Below, in pieces: positions 9,769 to 18,562 of a stretch of 64,000 nt of DNA. Position numbers and translations under genes: made by a program. The stretch covers positions 106,352-170,351 of the forward strand of contig NZ_JADNYK010000009.1 of assembly GCF_017810075.1 (NCBI RefSeq), in the 5' to 3' direction. This stretch comes from Pseudozobellia sp. WGM2 (GTDB taxonomy: Bacteria; Bacteroidota; Bacteroidia; Flavobacteriales; Flavobacteriaceae). A model generated the notes under the pieces. It ran no database searches, was not told the DNA's origin, and saw only the letters and a program-made list of their open reading frames with translations. Within the stretch, counting starts at the first letter, position 1, and each line of letters opens with the position of its first letter.

Positions 9769-10656
9769 CTAAGCGTTCAAGTGTTTTTTGAAAAATTCGA
9801 TAGTTCTGCTCCATGCAAGTTCAGCCGCTTCTTTATCGTATCTCGGAGTAGAGGTATTGTGAAAACCATGATTAACATTTGGGTAAGTATAGGCCTTATA
9901 TTCTATATTGTTCTCCTTTAAGGCTTTTTCATAATCTGGCCAACCTGCGTTTACTCGTTCGTCTAAACCGGCAAATTGAAGCATTAGCGGGGCATTTATC
10001 TGATCGATGTTCTCTTCAGGTTGACTGCCATAGAAGGGAACTGCAGCTGACAAGTCTGGAACTTTGACGGCCATCATATTCGAAATCCACCCTCCGAAAC
10101 AAAAACCAACAACTCCGATTTTTCCTGAGCAATCTTTATGATTTTTTAGGTATTCGTAAGCGGCTATAAAATCTTCAAGCATTTCATTTCGGTCTCGCTT
10201 GCGCTGCATTTCACGACCTTCATCATCATTACCAGGATAACCACCTAACGGACTCAAAGCATCGGGAGCCAAGGTTATAAAACCGGAAAGAGCAGCCCTA
10301 CGTGCGGTATCCTCAACGTAAGGGTTGAGTCCACGGTTTTCGTGAACCACCACGATACCACCTAATTTCCCTTTGACATTTTTAGGCTTCGATAACAGAC
10401 CTTTGATAGTACCACCTCCTTTCGGTGATTCGTATTTGATAAAGCCCGATTCTAGTTTTGGGTCGTTCTGTGAAACGATCAAGGTATCGCTATAATTGGG
10501 CATCAAAAAGCTCATTAAAGAAGCTACGGTAATACCCCCAACAGCATATAGCGATAGTTTTTCGATAAATTCTCTTCTCGCCAGTTTATTGTGGGCATAA
10601 GCATCGTACAAATCGAAAACTTCTTGTTTGATCTGTTCTTTTTTTAGTGGTTTCAT
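9769..10656 (-). CDS. Dienelactone-hydrolase-family protein, probably exported
   Basis: Alpha/beta hydrolase of the dienelactone hydrolase (carboxymethylenebutenolidase) family. The nucleophile elbow GFCFGG carries Cys186, with Asp232 (GLDERV) and His263 (NVNHGF) completing the Cys-Asp-His triad; the substrate is unknown. The N-terminus is longer than in classic enzymes and has ARREFIEKL followed by a hydrophobic stretch (residues 34-53), which resembles a twin-arginine signal. Such Tat-like forms are common in this family in Bacteroidetes. It lies 12 bp downstream of the LytTR regulator on the same strand, so it may belong to that operon. Confidence 0.9.
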   Translation of the reverse strand: MKPLKKEQIKQEVFDLYDAYAHNKLARREFIEKLSLYAVGGITVASLMSFLMPNYSDTLIVSQNDPKLESGFIKYESPKGGGTIKGLLSKPKNVKGKLGGIVVVHENRGLNPYVEDTARRAALSGFITLAPDALSPLGGYPGNDDEGREMQRKRDRNEMLEDFIAAYEYLKNHKDCSGKIGVVGFCFGGWISNMMAVKVPDLSAAVPFYGSQPEENIDQINAPLMLQFAGLDERVNAGWPDYEKALKENNIEYKAYTYPNVNHGFHNTSTPRYDKEAAELAWSRTIEFFKKHLNA

Positions 10657-10668
10657 AGTAGTGTGCTT

Positions 10669-11370
10669 TTAGTTAAATATGCGCTTAACAAATTCTTCTT
10701 TATAGGCCCTGCCAATGGGTAAGACAGTTTCGTTTGGTAAGTAAATCTGGTTGCCTACCAGTTTTTGTATTTTGGAGGTATTCACGATATGTGAACGATG
10801 AATGCGAAAGAATTGTGCTTGGGGCAGGCTTTCTTCCCAAAAACGGAGAGGTTCGTTGGAGAGGTATTTTTTTTCTTTCGTTACGATTTCGGTATAATCG
10901 GCATCAGATACAATATGATAGATATCGTCAAAGGCCACCTTGATATGTTCGTAACCTGATTTAATATAGATTTCTTTGGGAGTAGCTGACTCATCAGAAG
11001 GCTTGAGTTCATAATTCGATTGGTTACGGGCGTTAACTTTTGATACGGCCTTTACGAAACGTTGAAAGGAAAAAGGCTTTAAAAGATAATCGATAACATT
11101 GAATTCATAGCTCTCTAAAGCATATTCTGAAAATGCGGTGGTAAGAATCACTTGCGGAGGGTTACTCATTGATTTCAAAAAATCGATTCCTGATATTTTT
11201 GGAAGATGAATGTCTAGAAACATTAAATCTACGGACTCGGTTTTTAAAAATTCCATAGCTTGAATGGCATCTGAAAACGTTCCGTGCAGCTGTAGCGAAC
11301 CCATATCTTCAATGTATTTTTTGAGAATACGTTGTGCAGGCGGTTGATCTTCTATAATAATGCATTTCAT
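10669..11370 (-). CDS. LytTR-family response regulator
   Basis: Two-component regulator: N-terminal receiver domain (residues 1-120; phospho-acceptor Asp53 in MFLDIHLPKISG, switch Lys in YLLKPF) and C-terminal LytTR DNA-binding domain (about 133-230, including FFRIHRSHIVNTSKI). LytTR domains bind pairs of direct repeats about two helical turns apart. The kinase gene ends 3 bp upstream of its start, so they are one operon. A matching operator-like repeat set lies in the divergent region before the TonB receptor at 12581, the likely target. Confidence 0.95.
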   Translation of the reverse strand: MKCIIIEDQPPAQRILKKYIEDMGSLQLHGTFSDAIQAMEFLKTESVDLMFLDIHLPKISGIDFLKSMSNPPQVILTTAFSEYALESYEFNVIDYLLKPFSFQRFVKAVSKVNARNQSNYELKPSDESATPKEIYIKSGYEHIKVAFDDIYHIVSDADYTEIVTKEKKYLSNEPLRFWEESLPQAQFFRIHRSHIVNTSKIQKLVGNQIYLPNETVLPIGRAYKEEFVKRIFN

Positions 11371-11373
11371 TAG

Positions 11374-12381
11374 CTAGAACTTTTCAAGTTGCATGGTTAA
11401 AAATACAGAGAATTGTCGCTCTTGTTCATTAATATCTAGTTTGTGCATGTTTGGGTAAAGCAACTCCAGTCTTTTCTTGACGTTTTTAAGGCCAATGCCC
11501 TTTGCAACGGTATCCATACTTTCGACACTCTCAAAATTGTTTTTGCACACGAACATTAAAAGGTCATCTTCGATACTCACCTCTATATCTATCTTGATAT
11601 TTTTTGATTGACCTGATTGGCTATGCTTGAAAGCATTTTCTATAAATACGACCAGAATGAGCGGAGCTATTCTATAATTCGGGTCAATATGGCCCTCTTT
11701 AAAATTTACAAGACCTCTCTCTTCGATTTGAAGTTTATATAGCTTTATAAAATTATTAAGTTGTTCTATTTCCTTTTTTAGGGGTACATATTTTTCTTTA
11801 CACTCATATAGCATATATCGCAATACGCCACTCATTTCTAAAATAATTTCCGGTGTTTTTGAAGAGCCGTCCAAGGCATAGGAATATAGGTTGTTCAAAT
11901 TGTTGAATAGAAAATGCGGATTAATCTGTGACTTCAAAAATTGAAGCTCGCTTTCCTGAATCGAACTTCTTAATTTTTCAACTTCCTGTTGACTTCCGAT
12001 AGCATCCCAAGCAAATTTGAAACCTGCTAGAATGGCGAGAATGGGGAGGATGTCAAAAAAGGCATAATAAATTCCCGGTACGATACTCGCACGAACGGTA
12101 CCCGGAAATAAAACGGTCTCCAATAACTCTTCAATCATGATTACCGTAAGAAATACGAATAGGGCCAAGCCTGAGAAAGCCCAATATTTCTTTTTGTACA
12201 GGTAACGTGGCATCAGGTAATACGTGATAAGGGCAGAAGCTACAGTGTAAATAAGAAAAAATATGATTTGATCATAGGTAATGCCCGGATCGTTTCTGTC
12301 AAATGAATAGAATAGAAAAACAATTATGTGTAGAACAACCTGAAAGAAAAGCTCTTTTCTTGAAATTAGAATTCGATTCAT
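11374..12381 (-). CDS. LytS/YehU-type sensor histidine kinase
   Basis: Membrane histidine kinase of the His_kinase (PF06580) type that pairs with LytTR regulators. The 335-aa protein has four predicted membrane segments in residues 12-125, no large extracellular sensor domain, the phospho-acceptor motif SQINPHFLFNNLN (His156), an N-box NAFKHS, and the G-box GIGLKNVKKRLELLYP. The short loops suggest it senses a signal in or near the membrane. It is transcribed away from the TonB receptor gene and overlaps nothing; the regulator follows at 3 bp. Confidence 0.94.
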   Translation of the reverse strand: MNRILISRKELFFQVVLHIIVFLFYSFDRNDPGITYDQIIFFLIYTVASALITYYLMPRYLYKKKYWAFSGLALFVFLTVIMIEELLETVLFPGTVRASIVPGIYYAFFDILPILAILAGFKFAWDAIGSQQEVEKLRSSIQESELQFLKSQINPHFLFNNLNNLYSYALDGSSKTPEIILEMSGVLRYMLYECKEKYVPLKKEIEQLNNFIKLYKLQIEERGLVNFKEGHIDPNYRIAPLILVVFIENAFKHSQSGQSKNIKIDIEVSIEDDLLMFVCKNNFESVESMDTVAKGIGLKNVKKRLELLYPNMHKLDINEQERQFSVFLTMQLEKF

Positions 12382-12444
12382 CTTATAAAGCTAATGTATT
12401 ATATGAGCAACATAAAATTTGAGAACCTTAACAACCTATTTTAT

Positions 12445-12521
12445 ACCCTAAACGACTACAGCTTTGCTTTAAGGGGTTATATTGTCGTTTACTGTATAAT
12501 TATTGTCGTTTAGGGTAAACG
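12445..12521. promoter_or_regulatory. Operator-like repeats, candidate LytTR binding site
   Basis: ATTGTCGTTTA occurs twice as a perfect direct repeat (12481-12491 and 12502-12512) with a 21-bp period, the two-turn spacing typical of LytTR sites. A third copy of the core is inverted at 12445-12456 (ACCCTAAACGAC, perfect inverse of 12505-12516). The proximal copy is also part of CGTTTA-GGG-TAAACG. A near-consensus -7 box CATCTTTG lies at 12547-12554, so the pair would sit just upstream of the receptor promoter. Confidence 0.55.
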
Positions 12522-12580
12522 TTTTTTAATCTTGGTCATAAGTGAGCATCTTTGGGTAAACTCAATTTATTCAAATCAAC

Positions 12581-14986
12581 ATGTTACCAAAACCAAAACA
12601 TCTATTATTCTTACTTTTTTCCGGTCTTGTATTTATCGGACTTGAATCAGTTACCGCTCAAGAAACGCCTATTACTATTAAAGGTGAAGTTGTAGAACAG
12701 GGGAGTGGCTTGCCCATTGCCTTTGCAACAGTCATGATCGGCGACAATGAAACTAAAAAACCAATAACCGGGGCAACTACAGGAGACGATGGTACCTTTA
12801 GTATAGAGACGACCGCCAATAATTTTTACGTAGAAATTGGTTTTTTAGGTTTTCAATCTAAAACTTTTGGACAACCTACTACGAGAACTGCTATCATGGA
12901 TTTGGGTAAAGTGATTCTAGAAGAAGACGCCGAACAGTTAGAAGAAGTGGTAGTTGCAGGTGAAATCTCACGTACCGAGTTCAAGCTCGACAAGCGGGTG
13001 TTCAATGTGGGCAAAGATTTGAGCAGTACAGGTGCCAGTGCTTTAGAAGTTCTTAATAATGTACCCTCGGTGAACGTAAATATTGAAGGGCAGGTGAGTT
13101 TACGAGGTAGCCAAGGTGTTCAGATGTTGATCAATGGCAAACCCTCTATACTCGCTAGTGAAGAGGGCAATGCCCTGGGAACATTAACGGCCGATATGAT
13201 CGAGAGGGTAGAAGTGATTACAAACCCTTCTGCGAAATATGATGCTGAGGGTACTTCTGGTATTATAAACATCGTTTTGAAGAAAGAGGAGCGAAAAGGT
13301 CTCAATGGTTCTATTTCTGTTAACACGGGTACACCTGCCGGTCATAGTGTCGGGGTAAGCCTAAATCGAAGAACCGAAAAGTTTAATCTATTTAGTCAAT
13401 TGGGGGTAGGCGTACGCGATTTGCCGACCGATATAGAAAATACAAACCTGAATTTGATCGATAATACTTCAGTGGTCAGTACAGGTACTGAGTATAGAAA
13501 CGAAACCTATTATAATTTGGTATTAGGTACCGATTATCATATCAACGACCTAAATGTGCTTACCCTATCGGGAAATTTTGCAATGGAAATTGAAGATCAA
13601 CCCTCAACGACTGATTTTGCTTCTTTCGAAGGTGCTGACCAAATTTCTCAATGGCAACGTACAGAAGTTACAGAAGCTAAAAATCCGAAATTTCAATATG
13701 AATTACAGTACAAAAAGAATTTTGATGAAGATGATGATGAGCATACACTTCTTTTCAGTGGCCTTGGTAATTTCTTCGGTAAAGATCAATCTTCTGAATT
13801 CTTTAATAATACGATTTCTGGTGAAGATAATGATGCCACCCAGCAGACACGTACCGATTTTAAAGAGTCGGTATTTACTTTCAAATTAGATTATACCAAC
13901 CCACTTACCGATAAGATTACTTTAGAGACTGGGGCACAATACGTATTGAATGATGTGAGCAATGACTATGAACTCAATAATTTAGAGAATGGGGTGTATG
14001 TAAATGATTCTACCCTGACCAATATTTTTGATTATAAACAGAATGTTTTAGGAGTTTATAGTACTGGCTCGTACGAAGGGAAAAAATGGGGAGTTAAAGG
14101 CGGTTTGCGTTTAGAACATACTAATTTAAGTACCTATTTAGCTACTACAGGTCAAGCCAATAACCAAGACTTTGTAAACCTTTTTCCGAGTGCACATGCT
14201 TCGTATAAGTTTACCGATATGATATCTATTCAGGCTGGGTATTCCAAAAGAATATATAGACCAAGGATGTGGGATTTAAATCCATTTTTTAATCCTAGAA
14301 ATAATTTTTTCATAAGACAAGGTAATCCTGATTTACAGCCCGAGTTCACTGATTCTTATGAAATAACCAGTATTTATATATTGGGTAAAGCTTCACTGAA
14401 TTTTGGAGTGTACCACCGCTATACGACCGAGGTAATAGAAAGAGTATCAACTTTTGAGGATAATGTCACCACTGTAAGGCCAGAAAATATTGGAACGAAT
14501 AATTCTACGGGACTCGAATTCAATGCCAAATATAGCCCCGCAAAATGGCTCACTTTAAACGGAGACTTTAACTATAGCTCTTTTAGTCGAGATGGCATTT
14601 TTAATGCCCAGGAGTTTGATTTTTCCGGTGACCAGTGGACTTCTAAATTAATGACTAAGGTAAAACTACCGGCAGATTTTGATTTGGAAATGACCGGAAA
14701 TTATCAGTCTAGTTACAGAACCGTTCAAAGTAAAATTGCGGATATTCTATTCTTGGACATGGGGATACGCAAGAATATTATGAAAGGCAAAGCAGTTTTA
14801 AACTTGAGTGTCAGAGATTTGTTCACTTCTCGAATTAATGAAAGTGTTTTAACTCAAATAGCTAACAATCAAGTAACTAATGAAGTCTTTAATAGGAGGC
14901 AACGAGGTCGTTTTGTAGCCTTAGGCTTCAGCTACGGTTTCGGTAAGGGTGAGGCCATGCAATATTCAGGTCAGCGACGTAGATAA
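12581..14986 (+). CDS. TonB-dependent outer-membrane receptor
   Basis: Outer-membrane active-transport receptor; substrate unknown. Order of parts in the 801-aa protein: signal peptide (about 1-26, ending TAQ), carboxypeptidase-regulatory-like beta-sandwich (about 31-115), plug domain (about 140-235, with LINGKPS and RVEVITNPSAKYD), and a beta barrel to the C-terminus. Receptors with this OMP_b-brl_3 type barrel and no neighbouring SusD are usually not classic polysaccharide receptors. No SusD gene lies next to it. It is divergent from the LytTR kinase/regulator pair and a terminator follows. Confidence 0.93.
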   Translation: MLPKPKHLLFLLFSGLVFIGLESVTAQETPITIKGEVVEQGSGLPIAFATVMIGDNETKKPITGATTGDDGTFSIETTANNFYVEIGFLGFQSKTFGQPTTRTAIMDLGKVILEEDAEQLEEVVVAGEISRTEFKLDKRVFNVGKDLSSTGASALEVLNNVPSVNVNIEGQVSLRGSQGVQMLINGKPSILASEEGNALGTLTADMIERVEVITNPSAKYDAEGTSGIINIVLKKEERKGLNGSISVNTGTPAGHSVGVSLNRRTEKFNLFSQLGVGVRDLPTDIENTNLNLIDNTSVVSTGTEYRNETYYNLVLGTDYHINDLNVLTLSGNFAMEIEDQPSTTDFASFEGADQISQWQRTEVTEAKNPKFQYELQYKKNFDEDDDEHTLLFSGLGNFFGKDQSSEFFNNTISGEDNDATQQTRTDFKESVFTFKLDYTNPLTDKITLETGAQYVLNDVSNDYELNNLENGVYVNDSTLTNIFDYKQNVLGVYSTGSYEGKKWGVKGGLRLEHTNLSTYLATTGQANNQDFVNLFPSAHASYKFTDMISIQAGYSKRIYRPRMWDLNPFFNPRNNFFIRQGNPDLQPEFTDSYEITSIYILGKASLNFGVYHRYTTEVIERVSTFEDNVTTVRPENIGTNNSTGLEFNAKYSPAKWLTLNGDFNYSSFSRDGIFNAQEFDFSGDQWTSKLMTKVKLPADFDLEMTGNYQSSYRTVQSKIADILFLDMGIRKNIMKGKAVLNLSVRDLFTSRINESVLTQIANNQVTNEVFNRRQRGRFVALGFSYGFGKGEAMQYSGQRRR

Positions 14987-15011
14987 AAGATTTTAAAGAA
15001 GTCATAGTAGG

Positions 15012-15059
15012 CCAGATGTAGTAGACCTTTTTCAGGTAGGCTACATTTGGTTTTTTTTT
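15012..15059 (+). terminator. Terminator after the TonB receptor
   Basis: CCAGATGTAG (15012-15021) pairs with CTACATTTGG (15041-15050, one G-T pair), followed by nine T. It runs up to the end of the convergent LuxR-type regulator. Confidence 0.85.
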
Positions 15060-15699
15060 AATCAAGTAATCCTATTTTTATTGCGTGCTTGGTTAGGCCT
15101 GCCAAATTTTTTACGTTGAGTTTCGAAATTAGGTTTTTTCTATAGCTTTCAATTGTGTGCTTGCTTAGAAATAGTTCATCGGCAATTTCTTGGGTAGTAA
15201 ATTCTTCGGCAATAAGTTTTAAAACCTCTTTTTCTCGTTCAGTTAGATGAACCTCTTCTTTTGCTTTAGCAGTGAACATAGCATCGGTGTAGGCCTTTTT
15301 AATTTCTTGGGAAAAGTATTTTTCACCATTGATAATGGTTTTTATAGCACGTAAGAGCTCTTCTTTTTCTGCGTTCTTGGGTACATATCCATCCACATTG
15401 TTTCTAATAAGATTGTCGATCATTTCTCCATCAATATGCATACTCACGACCAAAGTTTTTAAGGTCGGGAAGTTTTCTTTAATATTTTGGTTCAACTCAA
15501 GACCTCCAATTTCGGGCATGCTAAGGTCGGTAATGAGCAAGTGTAGGTTTTCGGTGCCATTAATGTTTAGATATTTAAGTACCTGTGCTCCATTTTTAAA
15601 AGTTGCGGTAACCTTGAATTCGGGTGCATCGGTTAGAATACTGATCAAACCATCGATAAACATCTTATGGTCGTCTGCAATAATGAGGTTATATGCCAT
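15058..15699 (-). CDS. NarL/LuxR-type response regulator
   Basis: Two-component transcription factor. The 213-aa protein has a receiver domain (residues 3-125; Asp58 in LLITDLSMPEIGG) and a C-terminal LuxR-type helix-turn-helix (about 147-210; LTEREKEVLKLIAEEFTTQE and the recognition segment LSKHTIESYRKNL). It is the last gene of a three-gene operon: TPR kinase, small membrane protein, regulator. The spacing to the small membrane gene is 2 bp. Targets are not visible. Confidence 0.95.
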   Translation of the reverse strand: MAYNLIIADDHKMFIDGLISILTDAPEFKVTATFKNGAQVLKYLNINGTENLHLLITDLSMPEIGGLELNQNIKENFPTLKTLVVSMHIDGEMIDNLIRNNVDGYVPKNAEKEELLRAIKTIINGEKYFSQEIKKAYTDAMFTAKAKEEVHLTEREKEVLKLIAEEFTTQEIADELFLSKHTIESYRKNLISKLNVKNLAGLTKHAIKIGLLD

Positions 15700-15701
15700 G
15701 A

Positions 15702-15989
15702 TTAAATGGAGTTTTGTTTTTTTTTTGTTGAAAAATATATAGTATGTATTATGATACCAAGAGGAATGCCCACTATGAGAAAAAATATATGAAAGCTAAT
15801 TACGGGGTTGGCACAGTCGATTTGTTTTATTTTATCAAAAGCATAAAACCATGTCGGAAATACAAAGAAATGCATTGCTATAAGCACGGCCAGAACTATA
15901 TATTTGATTAAATACTGACCATAGTAATCTGAAATGCAGTATGATTTCCACTGCAAAAGTGATACGATTATAAGCACTACGACTTTCAT
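15702..15989 (-). CDS. Small hydrophobic membrane protein in a two-component operon
   Basis: Not recognised. The 95-aa product is almost entirely hydrophobic with about three membrane segments (residues 1-14, 27-50 and 64-85) and a lysine-rich C-terminus (STKKKQNSI), presumably cytoplasmic. Its ATG overlaps the stop of the upstream kinase by 4 bp and its stop lies 2 bp before the regulator, so it is almost certainly translated with them. The position suggests an accessory subunit of the signalling pair, but no function can be read from the sequence. Confidence 0.8.
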   Translation of the reverse strand: MKVVVLIIVSLLQWKSYCISDYYGQYLIKYIVLAVLIAMHFFVFPTWFYAFDKIKQIDCANPVISFHIFFLIVGIPLGIIIHTIYFSTKKKQNSI

Positions 15990-17941
15990 TCTAAAGGTAT
16001 AGTTATTGATATGACCGTACCTCTATTCTCGGTCGAATCTATATGTAGAGCACCCTTAAGGTGTTTAACTCGGCTTTTTAAATTTTGGAAACCTAAGCCA
16101 TCTTTTGTTTTTGAAGGGTCGAACCCTTTACCATTATCTTCGAAAAGTAAACTTAGTTCGTTCACTGCAGCACTTAAATTGATGGCAATTTCACTGGCCT
16201 CAGCATGCTTTAAAGTGTTTGTGACCAGTTCTTGAATTATCTTGTAGATTTCAAATTTAACATTTTCATCAATTATGTTCAGTCTTTCTTCTGGTTGGGT
16301 GTGAAGGTTTACCTTAAGTTTTCCATTTATTGAAATAGCAGAAACGTAGTCCTTCACTAAATCGGTAAATACATTCCGCATAAATTTTTTGGGTATAAGG
16401 GTATGCGCAATGTTTCGAACCAATTGATAGGTGTCATCTAATTGGGCATTTATGGCTTTCCATTGGCTAAAGTTTTCTCCAATACTTGAAACCTGTAGTT
16501 TAATACCGGCCAGATTACCGCCAATGCTGTCGTGCAACTCTTGTGCGATGCGTTTTCGTTCTTCGTCCTGCCCTTTGATAGATGCCTTTATAAGATTGAG
16601 TTCTTGCTCTTGTTTAAGTGTGGTCACTTTTTGTTCATTGATGACTTTTTGTTTTTGGGCCAATTCACTTTGAGTCTGTAATTTTTGGTAATAAAGGTAA
16701 AGTAAGCCCAGAATAGGAATAAGAATAATTAAAAAGCCAATTAAAAATGCATTTCTAATTGTTTTTTGGCGTTTGAGTTCCGCCTCCTTTAAAATTTTAT
16801 CTTCCTCTAAACTTGATATCGCCTTTTCTTTTTCTAAGGTCTCGTATTGTACTTCAAGCTCGCGTATAACTTTTTGCTGCTGTCTACGAGCTATTTCGGT
16901 ATTTATGCCTGATAATTGGGTCATTACGGCATAAGCATTGCTGTGGTCGCCGGTAACAGCGAATACGCGCCTTTGTATATTTAATATCTCTTTTTGATAG
17001 TGTAGATTGTCACGTTCAATTGCATTGATATAGGCCACGGAGAGAGCGGCGTTGGCTGCATCATAGTTTTCTTCTTTATAAAAGAGTTCTCCCATTCGTA
17101 TGGTACCCTCAAAATAAATGTTGAGGTAGCCCTTTTGCATACCCGTTTCCCTTGCATTATTATATAACTCAAAGGCCAAGGAGTACTCATTGTTTAGCTC
17201 GGCAATCGTGCCTAATTTAAGTTTAACGGTAAGTTCTTGTCTTTCATCTTCAATCTCGATCGATTTTTTTAATGCTTCATTATATACCTCGTTAGCTTCG
17301 GAATATTGTGCTTGTAAGTAATGCGCGTCACCTAAAAAAGTGAGGGTCTTGGGAAGCAATTCGGGCCAATCTTCTTGTAAAGGTTGAGGTAGGTCTTTTA
17401 AAATAGCAAGGGTTTTTTCGGGTTCTGATTTTAGGTTATATGTGTTGGCAAGACCTATTTTGTTCCGATAACCAAACTCATCTTGTGCTGAAGCCTCTGC
17501 TTCCGTAATGCCTTGTATATGCCATTTTACGGCATTATCTATTAACCCATTGAACCTACTGCCGATGCCCAGAATAAAATATGCTTTAGAAAAATGACTT
17601 GACTTTGCTTTTATACCTTGGTCCCAATTTCGTATTTCCCTCAAATAGAGATTACCATAATGAATAATACTGTCAGAATTTGCCTGATCTATATGGTGTG
17701 CTGCTAATTGCAGTAGTACTGAGAAACGCTCGGTACCATAATTGGCTGTTTTAAGTGCTCGGTAATATGATTGTATTGATTTTTGTTGAGTGTTGGGTAT
17801 AGTTGAAAATTGAATTCTCTTTTCCTGAACGTCATTTGGTTCTTGGGCCACGCCACTGCAAAGCCAGCCCATAAAAAAAATCATTAACCATAAGGGGTGT
17901 CTTGGTATGTGATAAAGGAGTTTCAAAAGGTATGTCAACAA
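15986..17941 (-). CDS. TPR-containing sensor histidine kinase (HisKA_3 type)
   Basis: Sensor kinase partner of the LuxR-type regulator. The 651-aa product has an N-terminal signal/anchor (about 12-32), a periplasmic tetratricopeptide region (about 75-350), a coiled coil (about 350-395), one membrane helix (about 397-418), a second coiled coil, and the cytoplasmic kinase core: HisKA_3 phosphorylation site in ELHDSIGG (His470), N-box ELVTNTLKHAEA, and G-boxes DNGKGFD and GLGFQNLKSRV. TPR-fused kinases of this build are common in flavobacteria; the ligand is not known. It is the first gene of the operon. Confidence 0.93.
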   Translation of the reverse strand: MLTYLLKLLYHIPRHPLWLMIFFMGWLCSGVAQEPNDVQEKRIQFSTIPNTQQKSIQSYYRALKTANYGTERFSVLLQLAAHHIDQANSDSIIHYGNLYLREIRNWDQGIKAKSSHFSKAYFILGIGSRFNGLIDNAVKWHIQGITEAEASAQDEFGYRNKIGLANTYNLKSEPEKTLAILKDLPQPLQEDWPELLPKTLTFLGDAHYLQAQYSEANEVYNEALKKSIEIEDERQELTVKLKLGTIAELNNEYSLAFELYNNARETGMQKGYLNIYFEGTIRMGELFYKEENYDAANAALSVAYINAIERDNLHYQKEILNIQRRVFAVTGDHSNAYAVMTQLSGINTEIARRQQQKVIRELEVQYETLEKEKAISSLEEDKILKEAELKRQKTIRNAFLIGFLIILIPILGLLYLYYQKLQTQSELAQKQKVINEQKVTTLKQEQELNLIKASIKGQDEERKRIAQELHDSIGGNLAGIKLQVSSIGENFSQWKAINAQLDDTYQLVRNIAHTLIPKKFMRNVFTDLVKDYVSAISINGKLKVNLHTQPEERLNIIDENVKFEIYKIIQELVTNTLKHAEASEIAINLSAAVNELSLLFEDNGKGFDPSKTKDGLGFQNLKSRVKHLKGALHIDSTENRGTVISITIPLE

Positions 17942-17973
17942 TTTTTTGGTTTATTAGGTTCCAGTCGATGAAA

Positions 17974-18465
17974 TTACCCGGGCAAATAGATGCGTTTTAA
18001 GCTATTACCTTCCATTTCAACAACTTTTTTATCAATATATTTAATTACTTCCGGGCATCCCTCGATATAATCTTCGCAAATTACGGTTTTTGTCTTTTTA
18101 TTATGACTTAGTGTTATCATCAGCTTACTGCCACAAGATGATTTGGTCTCGTAAAGAGGTTTGAGATTCCAAAAACCATCGGCTTCTATTTTTTTGAAAA
18201 AGCCTAAAGTCGATAGGGTGTCTAAAAAGGTTTCACTGTATTTATTGTACTTGTCTATGGTTTTTTCATTTGAGGTGTCCGGAGTATATTGAACTTTGTT
18301 TTTAGTGATGTCGAATCTATCGTAGTGAAAAGCACCGCGTTTAACTGTAAGTGCATATTCCGAATCTGATATAGATGAAGATTTATAGCTTTTTACGGAT
18401 TTATTGTTGCAGTATATGGCTACAGCTAAGCAGATAGCCAGTAGTTTGGGGTAAATGTATTTCAT
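17974..18465 (-). CDS. Hypothetical exported or lipid-anchored protein
   Basis: Not recognised. The frame extends up to 18501, but the start at 18465 (MKYIYPKLLAICLAVAIYC) places a hydrophobic signal segment at the N-terminus and is preferred. A Cys at the end of this segment could be a lipobox, though it is a poor match. The mature part (about 140 aa) is hydrophilic, with an SCGSK segment near residue 110 and a VICEDYIEGCPE segment near residue 130. It lies 32 bp before the TPR kinase on the same strand and could be transcribed with it. Confidence 0.7.
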   Translation of the reverse strand: MKYIYPKLLAICLAVAIYCNNKSVKSYKSSSISDSEYALTVKRGAFHYDRFDITKNKVQYTPDTSNEKTIDKYNKYSETFLDTLSTLGFFKKIEADGFWNLKPLYETKSSCGSKLMITLSHNKKTKTVICEDYIEGCPEVIKYIDKKVVEMEGNSLKRIYLPG

Positions 18466-18562
18466 TTCAATAGGTTTATTGTTCAATACAAAACTGACCA
18501 ATTACCTACATGAAAAATACGCCCTAAAAAGTGAAATGTGTATCCCTGAAAACAGGGAGTGT

